The notes under the pieces were generated by a model, which saw only the letters and a list, made by a program, of their open reading frames with translations, was not told the origin of the DNA and did not search any database. A program made the position numbers and the translations under genes. Shown here piece by piece: positions 5,220 to 8,168 of a stretch of 8,168 nt of DNA (position 1 is the stretch's first letter; every line of letters begins with the position of its first letter). Origin of the DNA: Bacteriovoracaceae bacterium (lineage in GTDB: Bacteria > Bdellovibrionota > UBA1018); the NCBI GenBank assembly GCA_947500275.1, contig CANMSW010000093.1, positions 1 through 8,168 on the forward strand, given 5' to 3'.

Positions 5220-8168
5220 ATGGATTCCAAAGGAATCGCTCGTCGGGATTTCTTGACGATTATGGGCGCCAGTATGGCTATGACGAGCTTGTCTTGCGCT
5301 CGTCGCCCTGTAAACAAGATCATTCCTTACGTGATCAAGCCCGAAGAGATCACTCCAGGGGTGGCTGCTTGGTATGCTTCGACCTTCCCTGAAACAGGTG
5401 AAGGGTTGTTGGTCAAAACGCGTGAGTCTCGTCCAATTAAGTTGGAAGGCAATCCGGACCATCCGCTCAATCGGGGCGCTCTTTCTGCGCGGACCCAGGC
5501 GTCTTTACTCTCGCTCTATGATCCCGAGCGTTTAACCGGACCGATTACCGGTAAAGCGGGACTGAGCCGAAGCCCAATCAAGTGGGAAGATGCCGATCGC
5601 GATATCGCCGCTCTCCTGAAAAACTCAGGGGGCCGCGTCCGTATTCTATCGGGCCAAGTGAATGGAGAGTCGACTCGCCGTCTCGTGCAAGAGTTCCTAA
5701 CCTCGGTAGGTGCTCCCGCGAGTGCACTCGTCGAGTACGAAGCTTTGGGGCTTGATGAAATTTCCCGAGGCCAAGAAGAGAGTTATGGAACCAGTGCCGT
5801 TCCAACCTGGAAGTTCGATTCCGCCGAGCTCGTTGTTTCTCTCGGTGCCGACTTTTTAGGTGTTTGGCCTAATTCGGTTGAGCATTCGGCAGATTGGATC
5901 AAGTCCCGCAAATTGAACTCCAGTAAAGCTGCTTCGGCCGAAATGTCGAAGCTGGTTTGCTTCGAGTCGCTGATGACGCTCACCGGTGCAAACGCGGATG
6001 AACGCCATCCTGTGCGCGCTGGAGATGAGTTGAAGGTTGGGCTCGCTCTCGCTCACGAGTTAATCGTTCGTCGGAAGCTTTCCCGTTTCTCAACTGATTC
6101 AAGTGTAACCTCTGCACTCGCTCCTTTCTCGGTTGAAGCAGTAGCTTCTGCTATGGATTGGGAGGGAGGCGCACAGAAGCTGAAAGCTCTTGCTGAAAAG
6201 CTTTGGGCAGCAAAGGGCAAATCGATCGTTGTTGCTGGGAGTATTCAATCAAAAACCCGCGATGCAGTAGCTTTGCAGATTGTAGCAAACTTGCTGAACT
6301 CGGCGCTTGAAAATGAGGGCTCGACGATCGATGGCTCGAACCGGGTGTCACCAAGGGCGATTGCTGGTGTCGCAGGGGTAGAAAAGTTAATCTCTGATAT
6401 TAAAGCCGGTGGGGTTGATGTCCTCGTTATTCATGGGACCAATCCAGTATACTCTCTTCCGGCTGCCCTCGGATTCGAGTCAGCGCTCTCGAAGGTGAAG
6501 AGCGTGATTGCCATTGCTGATCGCGACGATGAGACCGCGCATTTGGCACAATGGGTCCTCCCAGAGCATCATTTCCTTGAAAATTGGGGAGATGCTTCGA
6601 TTCGTAAAGGATTAGTCAGCGTTCAACAGCCTACCATCGGAGCTCTTCACGATACTCGTGCTTTTGAAGATGTTCTAATCGGTTGGTTGCGTGCAGCGGG
6701 TTCCAAAGGATCTGGCCTTCTATCCTCCGTTCTTGCTCAAGAGGGTGAGAGCGGGACCTGGCACGGTTATTTGAAAGCAAATTGGAAGGAATCCTTCTAC
6801 CGTGCAAGCGGTTCCACGGCCGAATTTGAGGCCTTCTGGGAAGGCGTTTTGCGCGACGGCGTACTCAAGTTGGCGTCCTTCAGTGGTGGAGCATCGCCGC
6901 GGTCATTCCGCTCGGCCTCTGTCGCAAAACTACCTAAAACTCTTTCAAAGAGTGATGGGGTGACTCTCGCTCTTTACGCTAAGGCATCTCACTACGATGG
7001 TCGCCTTGCGAACAACTCTTGGCTTCAAGAGTTACCGGACCCGATTTCGACGGTGACTTGGGACAACTACCTGGTCATGTCCAAGAAAATGGGCGATCAG
7101 CTCAACGTAAAAACCGGCGACCGTGTAGATGTGACGGTTGCTGGAAGGACCGTTGATCTTCCGACTTGGATCCAGCCAGGAGTTCACTCCTCAACCGTTG
7201 GGATTGCAGTTGGATTTGGCCGTACCGCTGCTGGAAAAGTGGGCAACGGAGTCGGCGTGAACGTTTTCCCATTTGCGGAGACTCACGACGGGCATTTGGT
7301 TTTCGCGGGTCAGGCTGTCACCTTGAAGAAGACGGGCGCTGTTTACCGCCTTGCTTATACCCAGTGGCACCACGCTTCGGAAAACCGGCCGGTCATTAAC
7401 GATATTTCACTCGCTGAGTTCAAGAAAGACCCGGGTTTAAGCAATCATACAGATCCGCATCTTCGTATGGATGTGGTGCCTACCATGTGGACACCGCAGC
7501 CCTACACTTCTTACCGTTGGGGAATGGCGATTGACTTGAGCGCTTGCACGGGCTGTGGAGCCTGCGTGATCAGTTGCCAAGCTGAGAACAACATTCCAGT
7601 AGTCGGAAGGAATAACGTCCGCGTGAGTCGCGAGATGCACTGGATTCGGATCGACCGATATTACTCTGGATCGGATGAAAATCCGAACGTGGTATTCCAG
7701 CCGATGCTTTGTCAGCACTGCGAGAACGCGCCCTGTGAAACGGTGTGTCCTGTTCTGGCAACAGTTCACGACGATGAAGGCTTAAACGAACAGATCTACA
7801 ACCGTTGCGTTGGAACCCGGTATTGCCAGAACAACTGCCCTTACAAAACGCGCCGTTTCAATTTCTTCGACCACTGGAAGAACTACGAAGGCACAGCGAA
7901 CTTGGTCTGGAACCCTGATGTCTCGGTTCGAAGCCGCGGCATCATGGAAAAGTGCACTTTCTGTATTCAGCGTATTCGTGATGGTAAAGACCAAGCGAAG
8001 GATAAGGGTGAACGCGTTGCTGATGGCGAAATCAAGACAGCGTGTCAGCAGACTTGCCCGACGGATGCGATCGTATTCGGGGATATTAATGACCCGAAAA
8101 GCGCAGTGTCGAAGCTTCAAAAAGACGCGCGTGCTTTCCGAGCATTGGAAGTTCTGAACGTGAAACCC
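5220..8168 (+). CDS. actB: Alternative complex III subunit ActB, fused molybdopterin-oxidoreductase-like and Fe-S protein (3' end outside window)
   Basis: The frame is open from the TAG at 5196-5198 to the window end; ATG 5220 is the first usual start after it and gives 983 visible residues. The N-terminus is a Tat signal: RRDFL at residues 8-12, a hydrophobic stretch and Cys26, with only a weak lipobox (S-L-S-C). Next is a molybdopterin-oxidoreductase-like domain (about 40-750) with LEGNPDHP and LYDPERL. It has no N-terminal Fe-S cysteines; Cys246 is its only other cysteine. In known ACIII structures this domain lacks molybdenum. The C-terminal ferredoxin-like domain has cysteines at 776/779/782/785, 831/834/839/843, 863/869/873 and 912/915/942/946. 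These 15 fit three [4Fe-4S] and one [3Fe-4S] cluster. ActB relays electrons from quinol oxidation toward the ActA hemes at the periplasmic face. actC (NrfD-like) would be expected next. The region before ATG 5220 has only a weak GAAAAG, so expression may rely on coupling to the leader ORF. Confidence 0.9.
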   Translation, partial: MDSKGIARRDFLTIMGASMAMTSLSCARRPVNKIIPYVIKPEEITPGVAAWYASTFPETGEGLLVKTRESRPIKLEGNPDHPLNRGALSARTQASLLSLYDPERLTGPITGKAGLSRSPIKWEDADRDIAALLKNSGGRVRILSGQVNGESTRRLVQEFLTSVGAPASALVEYEALGLDEISRGQEESYGTSAVPTWKFDSAELVVSLGADFLGVWPNSVEHSADWIKSRKLNSSKAASAEMSKLVCFESLMTLTGANADERHPVRAGDELKVGLALAHELIVRRKLSRFSTDSSVTSALAPFSVEAVASAMDWEGGAQKLKALAEKLWAAKGKSIVVAGSIQSKTRDAVALQIVANLLNSALENEGSTIDGSNRVSPRAIAGVAGVEKLISDIKAGGVDVLVIHGTNPVYSLPAALGFESALSKVKSVIAIADRDDETAHLAQWVLPEHHFLENWGDASIRKGLVSVQQPTIGALHDTRAFEDVLIGWLRAAGSKGSGLLSSVLAQEGESGTWHGYLKANWKESFYRASGSTAEFEAFWEGVLRDGVLKLASFSGGASPRSFRSASVAKLPKTLSKSDGVTLALYAKASHYDGRLANNSWLQELPDPISTVTWDNYLVMSKKMGDQLNVKTGDRVDVTVAGRTVDLPTWIQPGVHSSTVGIAVGFGRTAAGKVGNGVGVNVFPFAETHDGHLVFAGQAVTLKKTGAVYRLAYTQWHHASENRPVINDISLAEFKKDPGLSNHTDPHLRMDVVPTMWTPQPYTSYRWGMAIDLSACTGCGACVISCQAENNIPVVGRNNVRVSREMHWIRIDRYYSGSDENPNVVFQPMLCQHCENAPCETVCPVLATVHDDEGLNEQIYNRCVGTRYCQNNCPYKTRRFNFFDHWKNYEGTANLVWNPDVSVRSRGIMEKCTFCIQRIRDGKDQAKDKGERVADGEIKTACQQTCPTDAIVFGDINDPKSAVSKLQKDARAFRALEVLNVKP

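Noticed and set aside
5196..5222. A frameshift as the cause of the actB interruption
   Set aside because: The frame before and after the TAG is the same, with family-typical sequence on both sides, so a single-base substitution or genuine UAG fits and an insertion or deletion does not.
5109..5462. Antisense open frame over the start of actB (also 4499-4810, 5578-5805, 5856-6056, 7437-7769 and 7782-8120)
   Set aside because: These overlap the well-supported actA and actB coding sequence in another frame and show no domain, signal peptide or ribosome binding site of their own.

Overview
The window comes from a diderm (Gram-negative type) bacterium that respires through an alternative complex III (ACIII). 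It carries two predicted lipoproteins, a Tat translocase subunit, an AsmA-like inner-to-outer membrane bridge protein and the first two ACIII genes. Base composition is roughly balanced. The gene set would suit Bdellovibrionota, Myxococcota or a related former deltaproteobacterial lineage, but the sequence alone does not settle this.

Layout. The left edge (1-130, minus) holds the first 43 codons of a TatA-family gene, with a good sigma70-like promoter so close that the mRNA looks leaderless. Divergent from it (213-962, plus) is a class I SAM-dependent methyltransferase with an apparent lipoprotein signal peptide. The convergent gap 963-1159 holds a T8G10 homopolymer, a 9-bp perfect inverted repeat and a probable intrinsic terminator for the minus-strand operon to its right. 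That operon (4235 to 1160, minus) has two overlapping genes: an 823-aa YdbH/AsmA-like protein and a 212-aa lipoprotein that appears to join a YnbE-like lipoprotein head to a YdbL (DUF1318) domain. The divergent gap 4236-4405 contains a dyad and a seven-codon reading frame with a strong ribosome binding site. Next come actA (4406-4987, pentaheme cytochrome c) and actB (to the right edge, fused molybdopterin-oxidoreductase-like and iron-sulfur subunit of ACIII).

The most notable signal is at the 5' ends of the two act genes. actB has an in-frame TAG at 5196-5198. It separates a family-typical N-terminal leader (from ATG 5043) from the twin-arginine signal and the rest of the protein, which is open in the same frame to the window end. 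actA is preceded by an in-frame mini-ORF (ATG 4373, TAG 4394-4396) that has a better ribosome binding site than actA's own ATG. Termination-reinitiation, UAG readthrough, and mutation or sequencing error at the actB site are all possible.

Functionally, ActA and ActB are the periplasm-facing electron-transfer subunits of ACIII (quinol to cytochrome c or oxidase). ActB export needs the Tat system, of which TatA is a component. The YdbH-like protein and its lipoprotein partner probably serve lipid transport between inner and outer membranes and have no evident link to respiration.
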